Shown: piece by piece, positions 53,778 through 63,334 of the stretch
How the letters are laid out: every line of letters starts with the position of its first letter
How positions within the stretch are numbered: position 1 is the first letter of the stretch
Assembly (NCBI RefSeq): GCF_003202035.1
Contig: NZ_QJKC01000015.1
Span: 1-64,000, forward strand
Direction: 5' to 3'
Length of the DNA: 64,000 bases
Source: Aquitalea magnusonii
Lineage (GTDB): Bacteria; Pseudomonadota; Gammaproteobacteria; Burkholderiales; Chromobacteriaceae
Notes under the pieces: model-generated
Databases searched by the model: none
Seen by the model: only the letters and a program-made list of their open reading frames with translations
What the model was told of the DNA's origin: nothing
Program-made: the position numbers and the translations under genes

Positions 53778-55175
53778 TCAGGACGGTTTGTGCAGGTGGG
53801 AGTGCTTGCGCGAATAGCCGAAGTACACCACCAGGCCAATCACCAGCCATACCACGAAGCACAGCCAGGTCAGTGCCGACAGCTGCGCCATCAGGAACAC
53901 GCAGAAGATCACCGCCAGTGCCGGGATATAAGGGACGCCCGGGCAGACAAACTTGCGCGGCAGATTGGGTTCGGTCTTGCGCAGCTTGATGATGGCAATG
54001 GCAATCAGCGAGAACGCCGCCAGGGTACCGATGTTCACCAGCTCGGCCAGGGTGTGCAGCGGAATGAAACCGGCAATCAGCGCAATGATGGTGCCGATCA
54101 GCCAGGTGGCCTTGTACGGCGTGCCGTATTTGGGGTTCACCTCGGAGAAGATCTTCGGCAGCAGGCCATCGCGGCTCATGGCGAACAGGATGCGGGTCTG
54201 ACCGTAGGTCATCACCAGAATCACCGTCAGCATGCCCAGAATGGCACCCAGGTCGACAAAGCCGGCAAACCAGTCCAGCTTGGCCACTTGCAGGGCCAGC
54301 GAAACCGGGTGGTCGATGCCGGCAAACTGGGCGTAAGGCACGATGCCGGTCATGATGGCCGACACGATGACATACAGGATGGAGCAGATGGCCAGCGACC
54401 AGATCACGCCCTTGGGAATGTCACGCGCCGGGTCTTTCACTTCCTCTGCCGCGCAAGTGACGGCATCAAAACCCAGGAAGCTGAAGAATACGATGGCCGC
54501 GCCATGGAACACGCCGTTCATGCCATAAGGCAGGGCCGGGCTCCAGTTGACCGGCTTGACGTGCCAGATGCCGATGGCGATGAACATCAGCACCACGGCC
54601 ACCTTGATCAGCACCACGATATTGTTGACCCGCTTGGATTCCTTGATGCCAAAGGCCAGCAAGGCGGTGATCAGCATGGCGATGGTAAAGGCCGGCAGGT
54701 TGAACAGGGTGCTCTTGCCCGGTACGGCACCGGCAGCGGCGGTCAGGGCCTCCGGCAGGTGTACACCAAAACCGCCCAGCAGGCTCTGGAAGTAGCCGGA
54801 CCAGCCCACGGATACCGCCGAGGAGGCCAGCAGGTATTCCAGCATCAGGTCCCAGCCGATGATCCAGGCGATCAGCTCGCCCAGCGTGGCATAAGCATAA
54901 GTGTAGGTGGAGCCGGAAATCGGCAGCATGGCCGCAAATTCGGCATAGCACAGTGCGGCAAAACCGCAGGCAAAGGCGCCGATGATGAAGGACAGCACCA
55001 GGCCCGGACCGGCCACGGTGGCACCGGTGCCGGTCAGCACGAAAATGCCGGTGCCGATGATGGCGCCGATCCCCAGCATGGTCAGGTCGAAAGCCGTCAG
55101 CTCCTTGCGAAGCCCTTTGGCGGTCTGGGCAAATTCCAGCATGCCCTGAACGCTCTTCTTGCGCATCAAACTCAT
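53778..55175 (-). CDS. APC-family amino-acid permease (CAT/YfnA-like)
   Basis: A 465-residue inner-membrane transporter with about twelve spans. The start of TM1 is LTMLGIGAIIGTGIFVLTGT (the unwound GXG helix), then FAALCYAEFAAMLPISGSTY and YLLASSAVSVGWSGYFQSLL. FFSFLGFDAVTCAAEEVKDP is the TM6 signature of the cationic amino-acid (CAT) group. It likely imports an amino acid with protons; substrate unknown. The ATG at 55175 is used rather than an upstream frame. Confidence 0.88.
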   Translation of the reverse strand: MSLMRKKSVQGMLEFAQTAKGLRKELTAFDLTMLGIGAIIGTGIFVLTGTGATVAGPGLVLSFIIGAFACGFAALCYAEFAAMLPISGSTYTYAYATLGELIAWIIGWDLMLEYLLASSAVSVGWSGYFQSLLGGFGVHLPEALTAAAGAVPGKSTLFNLPAFTIAMLITALLAFGIKESKRVNNIVVLIKVAVVLMFIAIGIWHVKPVNWSPALPYGMNGVFHGAAIVFFSFLGFDAVTCAAEEVKDPARDIPKGVIWSLAICSILYVIVSAIMTGIVPYAQFAGIDHPVSLALQVAKLDWFAGFVDLGAILGMLTVILVMTYGQTRILFAMSRDGLLPKIFSEVNPKYGTPYKATWLIGTIIALIAGFIPLHTLAELVNIGTLAAFSLIAIAIIKLRKTEPNLPRKFVCPGVPYIPALAVIFCVFLMAQLSALTWLCFVVWLVIGLVVYFGYSRKHSHLHKPS

Positions 55176-55710
55176 GTTCAGACTATCCTGTGTGCGCCGC
55201 TCCCCTTGCCATGTTTGGGCAGCGGGGTAGCCGGCGTTGATGATCATACTCAGCCCTTCCGTGGCTGCCCCGTCTGTTGCCGGTTCGTGACCGACACCTC
55301 AACGCAGGGCACTGCAACGGAAAACGCGCGATCTTACAGGAAGGGGGGAACAGTTCAAGCCATAAAATCGGACAAAGTGTATCCATTATCCATTACCGGG
55401 CAGTTCTGGCAGCAGGATTTGCTGCAAAGCTGTCATAAGTCTGCAAGACAAGGCAGTTAATGGCACTACCCGACCAATAATCCGGTAGAAATTGCCAAAA
55501 AAACGCAATGCCATGCCTATTTGACCGCAGTTTGCCCTGGTGCAAGCCTGGCTCACCCGGATGCAAGCCAATGCAACAACCTGCCATGACAGCAGACTGA
55601 ATCAGCGGCAGGCGTGGATGCTGGCATCGCCAGACATGGCGGGGAAAGCCACAGGCATGGCAGTCGGCCGGGAACCGCCGCAGCGGCCAGGCAGGCGGCA
55701 ATGCCGCTGC
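55176..55710. other. Intergenic region between the permease and a LysR gene
   Basis: No gene is supported in these 535 bp. Open frames here lack coding character. The permease promoter should lie in the left part (minus strand), but no clear -35/-10 pair stands out, and I see no repeat. Confidence 0.5.
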
Positions 55711-56607
55711 TCAATCCCAATAGCCCGGTGCGGTATAAATCTGCCGCAGATGCTCGATGAAATGCCGCACCCGTGCCGGCAGAAAGCGTCGCTGCGGCAC
55801 CACCGCATACACCGGGTAGTCCGGTGCGGCAAACTGGTCGAGCACCGTCACCAGCCGCCCTTCCGACACATCATCCTTCACTTCCCACAGCGAGCGCCAG
55901 GCCAGGCCCAGGCCCTGCAAGGCCCAGTCGTGCAGCACGGCACCGTCATTGCACTCCTGCCGCCCGGACACGCGCAGGTTGATCAGCTCGCCATCGCGCT
56001 CGAAGCTCCAGCCACGGCTCTGGCTCTCGCCCAGCGACAGGCAGTTATGGCTGGCCAGCTCGTCCAGCGTACGTGGAATGCCATGTCGAGCCAGATAGGC
56101 CGGCGAGGCCACCACCACGCGGCGGTTTTCCGCCAGTCGCATCGCCACCAGCGAGGAGTCGGCCAGATCAGAAATACGGATGGCGCAGTCGATGCGTTCG
56201 CGCTGCAAGTCGATCAGCCGGTCAGACAAGTCCAGTGTGACCCGGATATCCGGCTGCGCCAGCTGAAAGGCCGCAATATGCGGGGCCACATGGCGCCGGC
56301 CAAACCCGGCTGGTGCCGACACGCGCAAATGGCCACGCGCCCGGCCGCTGCCGGAGGCCACCGCCGCCTCGGCCTCGGACAGCTCGGACAGGATGCGCTG
56401 GCAGTCTTCGAAAAACGCTGCCCCCTCCTGGGTCAGGGTCACGCTGCGCGTGGTACGCACCAGCAATTTCACCCCCAGCCGCTCCTCCAGCGCATCCAGC
56501 CGCCGCCCTATCATGGCCGGCACCACCCCTTGCTGGCGTGCAGCTGCCGACAGGCTGCCGTGATTGACCACAGCGACAAAGGTTTCCAGCTGCTTGAATT
56601 CGCTCAT
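55711..56607 (-). CDS. LysR-family transcriptional regulator next to aceB
   Basis: A 298-residue LysR protein. HTH residues 4-62: FKQLETFVAVVNHGSLSAAA, then GVVPAMIGRRLDALEERLGV. Effector domain: LRVSAPAGFGRRHVAPHIAA and RERIDCAIRISDLADSSLVA, of the CrgA/DmlR branch. It is divergent from aceB across 148 bp. That gap has the palindrome TACTT-GA-AAGTA (56612-56623) next to this gene's start and several ATGC repeats, a candidate autoregulatory and aceB-regulating site (inference). Confidence 0.85.
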   Translation of the reverse strand: MSEFKQLETFVAVVNHGSLSAAARQQGVVPAMIGRRLDALEERLGVKLLVRTTRSVTLTQEGAAFFEDCQRILSELSEAEAAVASGSGRARGHLRVSAPAGFGRRHVAPHIAAFQLAQPDIRVTLDLSDRLIDLQRERIDCAIRISDLADSSLVAMRLAENRRVVVASPAYLARHGIPRTLDELASHNCLSLGESQSRGWSFERDGELINLRVSGRQECNDGAVLHDWALQGLGLAWRSLWEVKDDVSEGRLVTVLDQFAAPDYPVYAVVPQRRFLPARVRHFIEHLRQIYTAPGYWD

Positions 56608-56755
56608 TGCATACTTGAAAGTAAAAGATGTTATGCCTATTTATGCATTTTTTTTTACTGTTTGGCTAGATACACTGGCTGTCATCGCAATGCAGCATTT
56701 TGATCAATCAGGACGGTAGTCCGCCGCCCACGGCAATTCAATCAGGAGCAAGCAC

Positions 56756-58351
56756 ATGGCTGTCACCCTTCCGCAAGGCGTGGAAATCCTCGCCCCGCTG
56801 ACCCCGGCGTTTGAAGAAATCCTCACCACCGAGGCGCTGGCCTTTGTGGCCAAGCTGCACCGCCAGTTTGAAGCGCGCCGCCGCGAACTGATCGCCGCCC
56901 GCGTGGTACGCCAGGCCGAACTGGATGCCGGCAAGCTGCCGGACTTCCTGCCGGAAACCGCCGCCATCCGTGCTGGCGACTGGAAGATTGCCCCGCTGCC
57001 GCAGGATTTGCTGGACCGCCGCGTGGAAATCACCGGGCCGGTTGACCGCAAGATGATGATCAATGCGCTGAATTCCGGTGCCAAGAGCTTCATGGCCGAC
57101 TTCGAGGACTCCAACTGTCCGAGCTGGGAAAACCAGATCAGCGGCCAGATCAATGTGCGCGATGCCTATCGCAAGACCATTTCCTTTGCCAATCCGGACG
57201 GCAAGCAATACCGCCTGAACGATAGCGTGGCCACGCTGATCCTGCGTCCGCGCGGCTGGCACCTGATGGAAAAGCATGTCACCGTGGATGGTGAGATTGT
57301 CTCGGGTTCGCTGTTCGACTTTGCCCTGTCCTTCTTCCACAACATCGCCTATCTGCAAAGCGTGGGCAGCGCCACCTATTACTACCTGCCGAAGATGGAA
57401 GGCCATCTGGAAGCACGCCTGTGGAACGATGTATTCGTGTTTGCCCAGAACGAGCTGGGTATCCCGCAAGGCACAATCAAGGCCACCGTACTGATCGAAA
57501 CCATTCTCGCGGCTTTCGAGATGGACGAAATCCTCTACGAACTGCGCGAACACAGCTCCGGCCTGAATGCCGGCCGCTGGGACTACATTTTCAGCTGCAT
57601 CAAGAAGTTCAAGCAGAACCGCGACTTCTGCCTGGCCAACCGCGCACAGATCACCATGACCGTGCCCTTCATGCGTGCCTATGCCCTGCTGCTGCTGAAA
57701 ACCTGCCACCAGCGCAACGCACCGGCCATCGGCGGCATGGCGGCGCTGATTCCGATCAAGAACGATCCGGTTGCCAATGAAAAGGCACTGGGCGGTGTGA
57801 AGGCCGACAAGGACCGCGATGCCACCGACGGCTACGACGGCGGCTGGGTAGCGCACCCGGGGCTGGTGCCGATTGCCAACGAAGCCTTCAGCCGCGTGCT
57901 GGGCGATGCGCCTAACCAGATTGCCAAGCAGCGCCCGGATGTGAACGTTACCGCTGCCGATCTGCTGAACTTCCAGCCGGAAGCGCCGATCACCGAAGCC
58001 GGCCTGGCGATGAACATCAATGTGGGTATCCAGTATCTGGGCTCGTGGATTTCCGGCAACGGCTGCGTGCCCATCCATAATCTGATGGAAGACGCTGCTA
58101 CTGCAGAAATTTCCCGCTCGCAGATCTGGCAGTGGATTCGCAGCCCCAAGGGCGTGCTGGATGATGGCCGCAAGGTGACGGTGGAACTGTTCCGCGAACT
58201 GCAGGCCGCGGAAGTGGCCAAGCTGAAAGCCGAATACGGCAGCCGCTGGACCAAGCAATACGAAGACGCGGCCGGCATGTTCGACCTGCTGACCACCTCG
58301 GACGACTTTGTCGAGTTCCTGACCCTGCCAGGCTACGACTACATCGATTAA
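56756..58351 (+). CDS. aceB: Malate synthase A
   Basis: A 531-residue malate synthase A. Conserved blocks include [60 protein letters not shown] with active-site residues, [40 protein letters not shown] and the late [17 protein letters not shown]. It condenses glyoxylate with acetyl-CoA to malate. GGAGC precedes the ATG. Together with aceA it completes the glyoxylate shunt; the divergent LysR gene is its likely regulator. Confidence 0.97.
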   Translation: MAVTLPQGVEILAPLTPAFEEILTTEALAFVAKLHRQFEARRRELIAARVVRQAELDAGKLPDFLPETAAIRAGDWKIAPLPQDLLDRRVEITGPVDRKMMINALNSGAKSFMADFEDSNCPSWENQISGQINVRDAYRKTISFANPDGKQYRLNDSVATLILRPRGWHLMEKHVTVDGEIVSGSLFDFALSFFHNIAYLQSVGSATYYYLPKMEGHLEARLWNDVFVFAQNELGIPQGTIKATVLIETILAAFEMDEILYELREHSSGLNAGRWDYIFSCIKKFKQNRDFCLANRAQITMTVPFMRAYALLLLKTCHQRNAPAIGGMAALIPIKNDPVANEKALGGVKADKDRDATDGYDGGWVAHPGLVPIANEAFSRVLGDAPNQIAKQRPDVNVTAADLLNFQPEAPITEAGLAMNINVGIQYLGSWISGNGCVPIHNLMEDAATAEISRSQIWQWIRSPKGVLDDGRKVTVELFRELQAAEVAKLKAEYGSRWTKQYEDAAGMFDLLTTSDDFVEFLTLPGYDYID

Positions 58352-58393
58352 ACGATCGACCCTATAGCTGGCAATTTGCCAGCTTACACTCAT

Positions 58394-58421
58394 GCGGCCC
58401 GTGATCCGGGCCGCTTTTTTT
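58394..58421 (+). terminator. Intrinsic terminator of aceB
   Basis: GCGGCCCG (58394-58401) pairs with CGGGCCGC (58407-58414) around a 5-nt loop, followed by seven T. Another perfect hairpin, AGCTGGCA/TGCCAGCT (58366-58384), lies just upstream without a U-tract. Confidence 0.9.
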
Positions 58422-58576
58422 ATGCCTACCCGCCGAATCGGCAACTTCCTGTCTCCAATATCCAATTTCAGCCATTTTATTGCGCACCGCAGCAAGAAAA
58501 ATCTTTGGCATTGGAATAAAATTGCGCGAAATAAACATTTTCCAAAAAAATCTATCCTGACTCACAAGGAAACGCC

Positions 58577-59536
58577 ATGTCCCTACGCCATCGCCAACTG
58601 CTGGCCGCTGCCGCTGCCGTGTTGTCCCTGTCTGCCGCCGCGGCGGAAATGCAATCTGTCGCCATTACCGCCATCGTCGATCACCCGGCACTGGACGCTG
58701 CACGCAAGGGCATCACCGATGAACTGAAAGCCGCCGGCTACGGTGAAGACAAGGTCAAGGTGCAATACCAGAGCGCCCAGGGCAACCCGGCCACGGCCGG
58801 CCAGATCGCCCGCAAATTCGTCGGTGACAAGCCGGACGTCGCCGTCGCCATCGCCACCCCGTCCGCCCAGGCCCTGGTGGCCGCCAGCAAGACCCTGCCC
58901 ATCGTGTTCACTGCCGTCACCGATCCGGTGGCTGCCAAGCTGGTGAGCAGCTGGAAACCCAGTGGCAGCAATGTCACCGGTGTATCCGACATGCTGCCGC
59001 TGGGCCCGCAGGTGGACCTGATCCTGAAAGTGAAACCGGCCGCCAAACGCATCGGCATGGTTTATAGCCCGGGTGAAGTCAACTCCACCATCGTGGCCAA
59101 AGAGCTGAAGGCCGAGCTGGCCAAGCGCGGCATGACCCTGGTGGAAGCCCCGGCCGCCCGTACCGTCGACGTGGCCCCGGCCGCCAAGAGCCTGATCGGC
59201 AAGGTGGATGCCATCTACACCAGCACCGACAACAATGTGGTGTCCACTTACGAATCGCTGGTGGCCGTGGCCAACCAGGCCAAACTGCCGCTGATTGCCT
59301 CGGATACCGATTCGGTCAAGCGTGGTGCCATCGCCGCCCTGGGCATGAACTACTACGACATGGGCCGCCAGACCGGCAAGATCGTCATCCGCATCCTGAA
59401 GGGTGAAAAGCCCGGCAGCATTGCCCCGGAAGTGGGCAGCAAGCTGAGCCTGACCGTTAACCCGTCTGCCGCCATGAAGCAAGGTGCCCCGCTGTCAGCC
59501 ACCCTGCTGAAAGAAGCCCAGAACACCGTCAAGTAA
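58577..59536 (+). CDS. ABC transporter substrate-binding protein (TrpX-like, PF04392)
   Basis: A 319-residue secreted binding protein. Residues 1-23 are a signal peptide (LLAAAAAVLSLSAAAAE). The mature domain has MQSVAITAIVDHPALDAARK, GNPATAGQIARKFVGDKPDV and IVFTAVTDPVAAKLVSSWKP, then SGSNVTGVSDMLP, as in the TrpX/YtrP type. It has no lipobox. The permease and ATPase genes follow on the same strand. The TrpXYZ system of Streptococcus takes up tryptophan; here the ligand is open. Confidence 0.88.
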   Translation: MSLRHRQLLAAAAAVLSLSAAAAEMQSVAITAIVDHPALDAARKGITDELKAAGYGEDKVKVQYQSAQGNPATAGQIARKFVGDKPDVAVAIATPSAQALVAASKTLPIVFTAVTDPVAAKLVSSWKPSGSNVTGVSDMLPLGPQVDLILKVKPAAKRIGMVYSPGEVNSTIVAKELKAELAKRGMTLVEAPAARTVDVAPAAKSLIGKVDAIYTSTDNNVVSTYESLVAVANQAKLPLIASDTDSVKRGAIAALGMNYYDMGRQTGKIVIRILKGEKPGSIAPEVGSKLSLTVNPSAAMKQGAPLSATLLKEAQNTVK

Positions 59537-59556
59537 GCAATAGCTGCGCAGCCCTG

Positions 59557-59587
59557 CCCTGATGGCCTGATGGCCGTCGGGGCTTTG
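59557..59587 (+). terminator. Attenuator-like hairpin between binding protein and permease
   Basis: CCCTGATGGCC (59557-59567) pairs with GGCCGTCGGGG (59572-59582) using two G-U pairs around a 4-nt loop, followed by CTTTG. The weak T-run suggests partial termination, so that the binding protein is made in excess over the membrane parts. Confidence 0.6.
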
Positions 59588-59667
59588 TCCGTCATCACCG
59601 CCCTGCCTGCCCTGGCAGGGCCCGCCGGCTCCCCCATCCGGGCAGCCGGTTTGTCGTAGAGGTTTTC

Positions 59668-60570
59668 ATGTCCCTGATTTCACTGATGGGCGCGCTGGAA
59701 ATCGGCCTGATCTTTGCGCTGGTCGCACTGGGCGTGCTGATTTCCTTTCGCCTGCTCAATTTCCCCGATCTCACCGCCGACGGCAGCTTCCCGCTGGGCG
59801 GTGCCGTCGCCGCCGTATTGATTGCCGGCGGCCATGACCCGTGGCTGGCCTGTGGCCTGGCCGCCATCGCCGGCGCCGCCGCCGGCTGGCTCACCGCCTG
59901 GCTGAACGTCCGCCTGGGCATACTGCAATTGCTGGCCAGCATCCTGGTGATGATTGCGCTGTACTCGATCAACCTGCGCATCATGGGCGCGCCCAATATC
60001 GCGCTGATCGGCCTGCCCACTGTGTTCACCCCCTTTGTCAGCACCGTCAATGACAATGCCTGGCTGATCCAGCCGGCGGTACTGGCCGTCATCGTGGTGT
60101 TGGCCAAGCTGTTGCTGGATGCCTTCTTTGCCTCCGAAGCCGGACTGGCGCTGCGCGCCACCGGCGCCAATCCGCGCATGGCGCGTGCCCAGGGCATCTC
60201 CACCGACCGCATGACCCTGGCCGGCATGGCGCTATCCAATGCGCTGATTGCCCTGGCCGGCGCCCTCTATGTGCAAACCCAGGGCGGTGCCGACATTTCC
60301 ATGGGTATCGGCACCATCGTGGTCGGCCTGGCGGCGGTGATCATTGGCGAAACCCTGCTGCCACCACGCAGCCTGTGGCTGGTGACCCTGGCCACCGTGC
60401 TGGGCGCCCTGCTCTATCGCCTGCTGATTGCCCTGGCCCTGAATGCCGACTTCATCGGCCTGCAAGCGCAGGACCTGAACCTCATTACCGCCGTGCTGGT
60501 GGGTCTGGCGCTGGTACTGCCCAAGATCAAGGCCAAACTGCGCAACAAGCAAGGAGGACGCACCGCATGA
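59668..60570 (+). CDS. ABC transporter permease (TrpY-like)
   Basis: A 300-residue inner-membrane permease with about nine spans, of the branched-chain/ribose type permease family. Visible parts are FALVALGVLISFRLLNFPDL, TADGSFPLGGAVAAVLIAGG and the cytoplasmic coupling loop SEAGLALRATGANPRMARAQ. It forms the channel for the TrpX-like binding protein. Its stop overlaps the ATPase start by 4 bp (ATGA), with AAGGAGG for the next gene inside its end. Confidence 0.9.
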   Translation: MSLISLMGALEIGLIFALVALGVLISFRLLNFPDLTADGSFPLGGAVAAVLIAGGHDPWLACGLAAIAGAAAGWLTAWLNVRLGILQLLASILVMIALYSINLRIMGAPNIALIGLPTVFTPFVSTVNDNAWLIQPAVLAVIVVLAKLLLDAFFASEAGLALRATGANPRMARAQGISTDRMTLAGMALSNALIALAGALYVQTQGGADISMGIGTIVVGLAAVIIGETLLPPRSLWLVTLATVLGALLYRLLIALALNADFIGLQAQDLNLITAVLVGLALVLPKIKAKLRNKQGGRTA

Positions 60571-61361
60571 TGCGCGCCGACAATCTGTTCAAAACCTTCA
60601 ACCCCGGTACGCCGCTGGAAAACCCGGTGCTGCGCGGCCTGTCGCTCACCATCGAATCCGGCCAGTTCGTCACCGTGATCGGTAGCAATGGCGCGGGCAA
60701 ATCCACCTTTCTCAATGCCATCAGCGGCGACATCAGCCCGGATAGCGGCAGCCTGTTTATCGATGGCCAGGATGTGACGCGCCAGACGGCCTGGCAACGC
60801 GCCGGGCTGGTAGCCCGTGTGTTCCAGGACCCGCTGGCCGGCACCTGCGAAGGCCTGTCCATCGAGGAAAACCTGGCGCTGGCCATGCAGCGCGGCCAGG
60901 GGCGCGGTCTGTCACGGGCAGTGAAAGCCAGCTATCGCGAACAATTCCGCGCCAAGCTGGCCACCCTGCAACTGGGGCTGGAAAACCGGCTGGGCGACCG
61001 CATGGGCCTGCTCTCCGGTGGCCAGCGCCAGGCAGTGAGCCTGCTGATGGCGTCCTTGCAGCCTTCGCGCCTGTTGCTGCTGGACGAGCACACCGCTGCG
61101 CTCGACCCCAAAACCGCCGCCTTCGTGCTGCAACTGACCGACCGCATCGTCAGCGAAAACCAGCTGACCGCGCTGATGGTGACCCACTCCATGCGCCAGG
61201 CGCTGGATCATGGCCATCGCACCGTGATGCTGCATCAGGGCCGGGTGGTGCTGGATGTCAGCGGTGAGGAGCGCAGCCGCATGGATGTGCCCGACCTGCT
61301 GGCCATGTTCGAGCAGACACGGGGCGAAAAGCTGGACGACGACGCCCTGTTGCTGGGCTGA
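60567..61361 (+). CDS. ABC transporter ATP-binding protein (TrpZ-like)
   Basis: A 264-residue ATPase. Walker A is VIGSNGAGKSTFLNAISGDI (about residues 36-55), the Q-loop is near RVFQDPLAGTCEG, the signature is LLSGGQRQAVSLLMAS, and Walker B is RLLLLDEHTAALDPKTA with the H-loop in MVTHSMRQALDHG. It powers import by the adjacent permease. A second ATG follows directly. The operon ends with a strong terminator. Confidence 0.93.
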   Translation: MMRADNLFKTFNPGTPLENPVLRGLSLTIESGQFVTVIGSNGAGKSTFLNAISGDISPDSGSLFIDGQDVTRQTAWQRAGLVARVFQDPLAGTCEGLSIEENLALAMQRGQGRGLSRAVKASYREQFRAKLATLQLGLENRLGDRMGLLSGGQRQAVSLLMASLQPSRLLLLDEHTAALDPKTAAFVLQLTDRIVSENQLTALMVTHSMRQALDHGHRTVMLHQGRVVLDVSGEERSRMDVPDLLAMFEQTRGEKLDDDALLLG

Positions 61362-61374
61362 GCCTGCGCAAGAT

Positions 61375-61415
61375 CGTTGGCTGGGACGGCACAGCCCAGC
61401 CAACGACCATTTTCT
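61375..61415 (+). terminator. Terminator of the TrpXYZ-like operon
   Basis: CGTTGGCTGGG (61375-61385) pairs perfectly with CCCAGCCAACG (61395-61405), followed by ACCATTTTCTT. An 11-bp stem with a broken U-tract. Confidence 0.8.
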
Positions 61416-61486
61416 TGTCATAAAAACGAACCTTCTGCAGCAACTCTGCTCAAAAGCCTGTTTGAAAACATCAGCAGGGAGCTTGC

Positions 61487-62182
61487 ATGAACAACTACCT
61501 CATCCCCGCCCTGATCTGGGCCAGCCTGTCCGGGGTGTCGGCCATGGCCAGCGCGGCCGACACTATCGAATTGCGTCTTTCCGCCTCAGCCCAGCAGGAA
61601 GTGGCCAATGACCAGCTGCAGGCCACACTGTATTTGCAGGACAGGAGCGAGCAGCCCGCGCTGCTGGCAGACCACCTGAACAAGGGCATTGCCCGTGGCC
61701 TGGCGGCCGGCAAGGCCTACCCGCAGGTGGAGCTGAGTAGCGGCAGCTACAATAGCTGGCCCAGCTATGACAAAGGCGGCAAGATCAATGGCTGGCAAGG
61801 CCGGGCGGAAATCCGCCTGAAAAGCCGCAACATGACGCAGGCGGCGGAACTGGTCGCACAATTGCAAAAAACCATGCTGCTGGAGGGTGTGCAGTTCAGT
61901 GTTTCCGATAATGCCCGCCGCGCCGCTGAAAAAGCCATGATTCCGGCCGCACTGGCAGAAATGCAGCAACAAGCCGATATCACCGCCAAAACCCTGGGGA
62001 AAAGCCGGGTCACCATCAAGGAACTGGAATTCGGCAATGCCGCCCCGGCTTATCGCCCCCCCATGCTGATGCGGGCCGCCGCCGCGCCCATGGCCAAGGA
62101 GATGGATGTGGCCCAGCCAGACTGGCAGCCGGGGCAAAGCCAGCTGCAGCTGCAGATTACCGGCAAGATCGAACTCGACTAG
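61487..62182 (+). CDS. SIMPL-domain periplasmic protein (DUF541)
   Basis: A 231-residue secreted protein. Residues 1-24 are a signal peptide (IWASLSGVSAMASAADTI). The SIMPL/DUF541 fold follows: IELRLSASAQQEVANDQLQA, GWQGRAEIRLKSRNMTQAAE and QFSVSDNARRAAEKAMIPAA, ending in an alanine- and methionine-rich tail MLMRAAAAPMAKEM. Family members (e.g. YggE) affect oxidative stress or envelope state, but the reaction is unknown. It is monocistronic between two terminators. Confidence 0.85.
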   Translation: MNNYLIPALIWASLSGVSAMASAADTIELRLSASAQQEVANDQLQATLYLQDRSEQPALLADHLNKGIARGLAAGKAYPQVELSSGSYNSWPSYDKGGKINGWQGRAEIRLKSRNMTQAAELVAQLQKTMLLEGVQFSVSDNARRAAEKAMIPAALAEMQQQADITAKTLGKSRVTIKELEFGNAAPAYRPPMLMRAAAAPMAKEMDVAQPDWQPGQSQLQLQITGKIELD

Positions 62183-62239
62183 CTCACACTCAACTAGGGC
62201 TTTATGCATGCGCAGCCATGCGCTAAAGTAAGCACATAA

Positions 62240-62265
62240 CGGGCTGAGTTCATCAGCCCGCTTTT
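62240..62265 (+). terminator. Terminator of the SIMPL gene
   Basis: CGGGCTGA (62240-62247) pairs with TCAGCCCG (62253-62260) around a 5-nt loop, followed by CTTTT. Confidence 0.85.
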
Positions 62266-62290
62266 ACGACCCGCCGAGCACCCTACCACC

Positions 62291-62902
62291 ATGAAACTGA
62301 TTGCCTCCCTCACCAGCCCGTATGCCCGCAAGGTACGCATCGTGCTGGCCGACAAGAAGATTGATTGCCCGCTGGAAGAGGACATGCCATGGAATCCGGA
62401 CAGCCAGGTCCCGCATTACAATCCACTGGGCAAGGTCCCCGTGCTGGAGCTGGATGACGGCAGCACCCTGTTCGATTCACGGGTCATCGTGGAATACCTG
62501 GACAATATCTCGCCGGTGGCGCGCCTGCTACCGCAGGAAAACCGCCGCCTGATCAACACCCGCCGCTGGGAAGCGCTGGCCGATGGCATCACCGATGCTG
62601 TGGTGGCCATCGTGCTGGAGCAGCGCCGCCCGGCCGACAAGCAGATGCCGGAGTGGATTGCCCGCCAGCAGGACAAGGTAGACCGCGGCCTGGCCGCCCT
62701 GTCCAGCGACCTGGGTGAACGCCAGTGGTGCAATGGCGAGAGCTACAGCCTGGCCGATATCGCCGTCGGCTGCTGCCTGGCCTATCTGGATTTCCGCTTC
62801 CCCGCCATCGACTGGCGTGCCAGCTATCCCAATCTGGCCACCCTGCTGGAACGCTTGTCCACCCGTCAGTCTTTCATCGATACCCAGCCACCCGCAGTCT
62901 GA
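62291..62902 (+). CDS. Glutathione S-transferase
   Basis: A 203-residue GST. The thioredoxin-like domain starts MKLIASLTSPYARKVRIVLA with the catalytic Ser/Tyr region, then HYNPLGKVPVLELDDGSTLF (cis-Pro) and DSRVIVEYLD for glutathione binding. The helical domain has GLAALSSDLGERQWCNGESY and SLADIAVGCCLAYLDFRFP, with the usual N-capping box aspartate. Close to the YibF type. It conjugates or reduces electrophiles in the cytoplasm; substrate unknown. Confidence 0.9.
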   Translation: MKLIASLTSPYARKVRIVLADKKIDCPLEEDMPWNPDSQVPHYNPLGKVPVLELDDGSTLFDSRVIVEYLDNISPVARLLPQENRRLINTRRWEALADGITDAVVAIVLEQRRPADKQMPEWIARQQDKVDRGLAALSSDLGERQWCNGESYSLADIAVGCCLAYLDFRFPAIDWRASYPNLATLLERLSTRQSFIDTQPPAV

Positions 62903-62914
62903 GCCAGGCACATG

Positions 62915-62941
62915 AAAAAACCGGGCCAGTCCCGGTTTTTT
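62915..62941. terminator. Bidirectional terminator between GST and ynfA
   Basis: AAAAAACCGGG and CCCGGTTTTTT around CCAGT form a stem with A- and T-tracts on either side, able to stop both convergent genes. Confidence 0.85.
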
Positions 62942-62958
62942 GTTGCGCCCCCCCACGC

Positions 62959-63291
62959 TCATGCCTGCCGCGGTGCCAGCATGATGATGCCCATCCCCAG
63001 CAGCGCCAGCGTGGCCCCCAGCACATCCCACAGTCCCGGCCGCACCCCATCGACCAGCCACAGCCACAGCAAGGCCACCACCACGTAGACACCGCCATAA
63101 GCAGCATAGACACGCCCCGCCGCGGCCGGATGCAGGGTCAGCAGCCAGACAAACAGCAGGAGTGCCAGCGCCGCCGGCAGCAACAGCCAGACCGAGCCCT
63201 GCTGCTTCAGCCACAACCAGGGCAGATAGCAGCCGGTAATCTCGGCCAGAGCGGTCAGGCCAAACAACAGCAATAACTTCAACAAGGCCAC
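62959..63291 (-). CDS. ynfA: YnfA-family small membrane protein (UPF0060)
   Basis: A 110-residue inner-membrane protein with four spans. The family pattern is clear: [20 protein letters not shown] near the start, [20 protein letters not shown] in the middle and [17 protein letters not shown] at the end. It is related to the small multidrug resistance proteins; function is not settled. The start codon is GTG (63291), since no ATG is available upstream in frame. Confidence 0.9.
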   Translation of the reverse strand: MALLKLLLLFGLTALAEITGCYLPWLWLKQQGSVWLLLPAALALLLFVWLLTLHPAAAGRVYAAYGGVYVVVALLWLWLVDGVRPGLWDVLGATLALLGMGIIMLAPRQA

Positions 63292-63334
63292 AAATGTTTT
63301 CCTTTAGTCGATTTTCCCGGCGCCGCTGGCAAGG

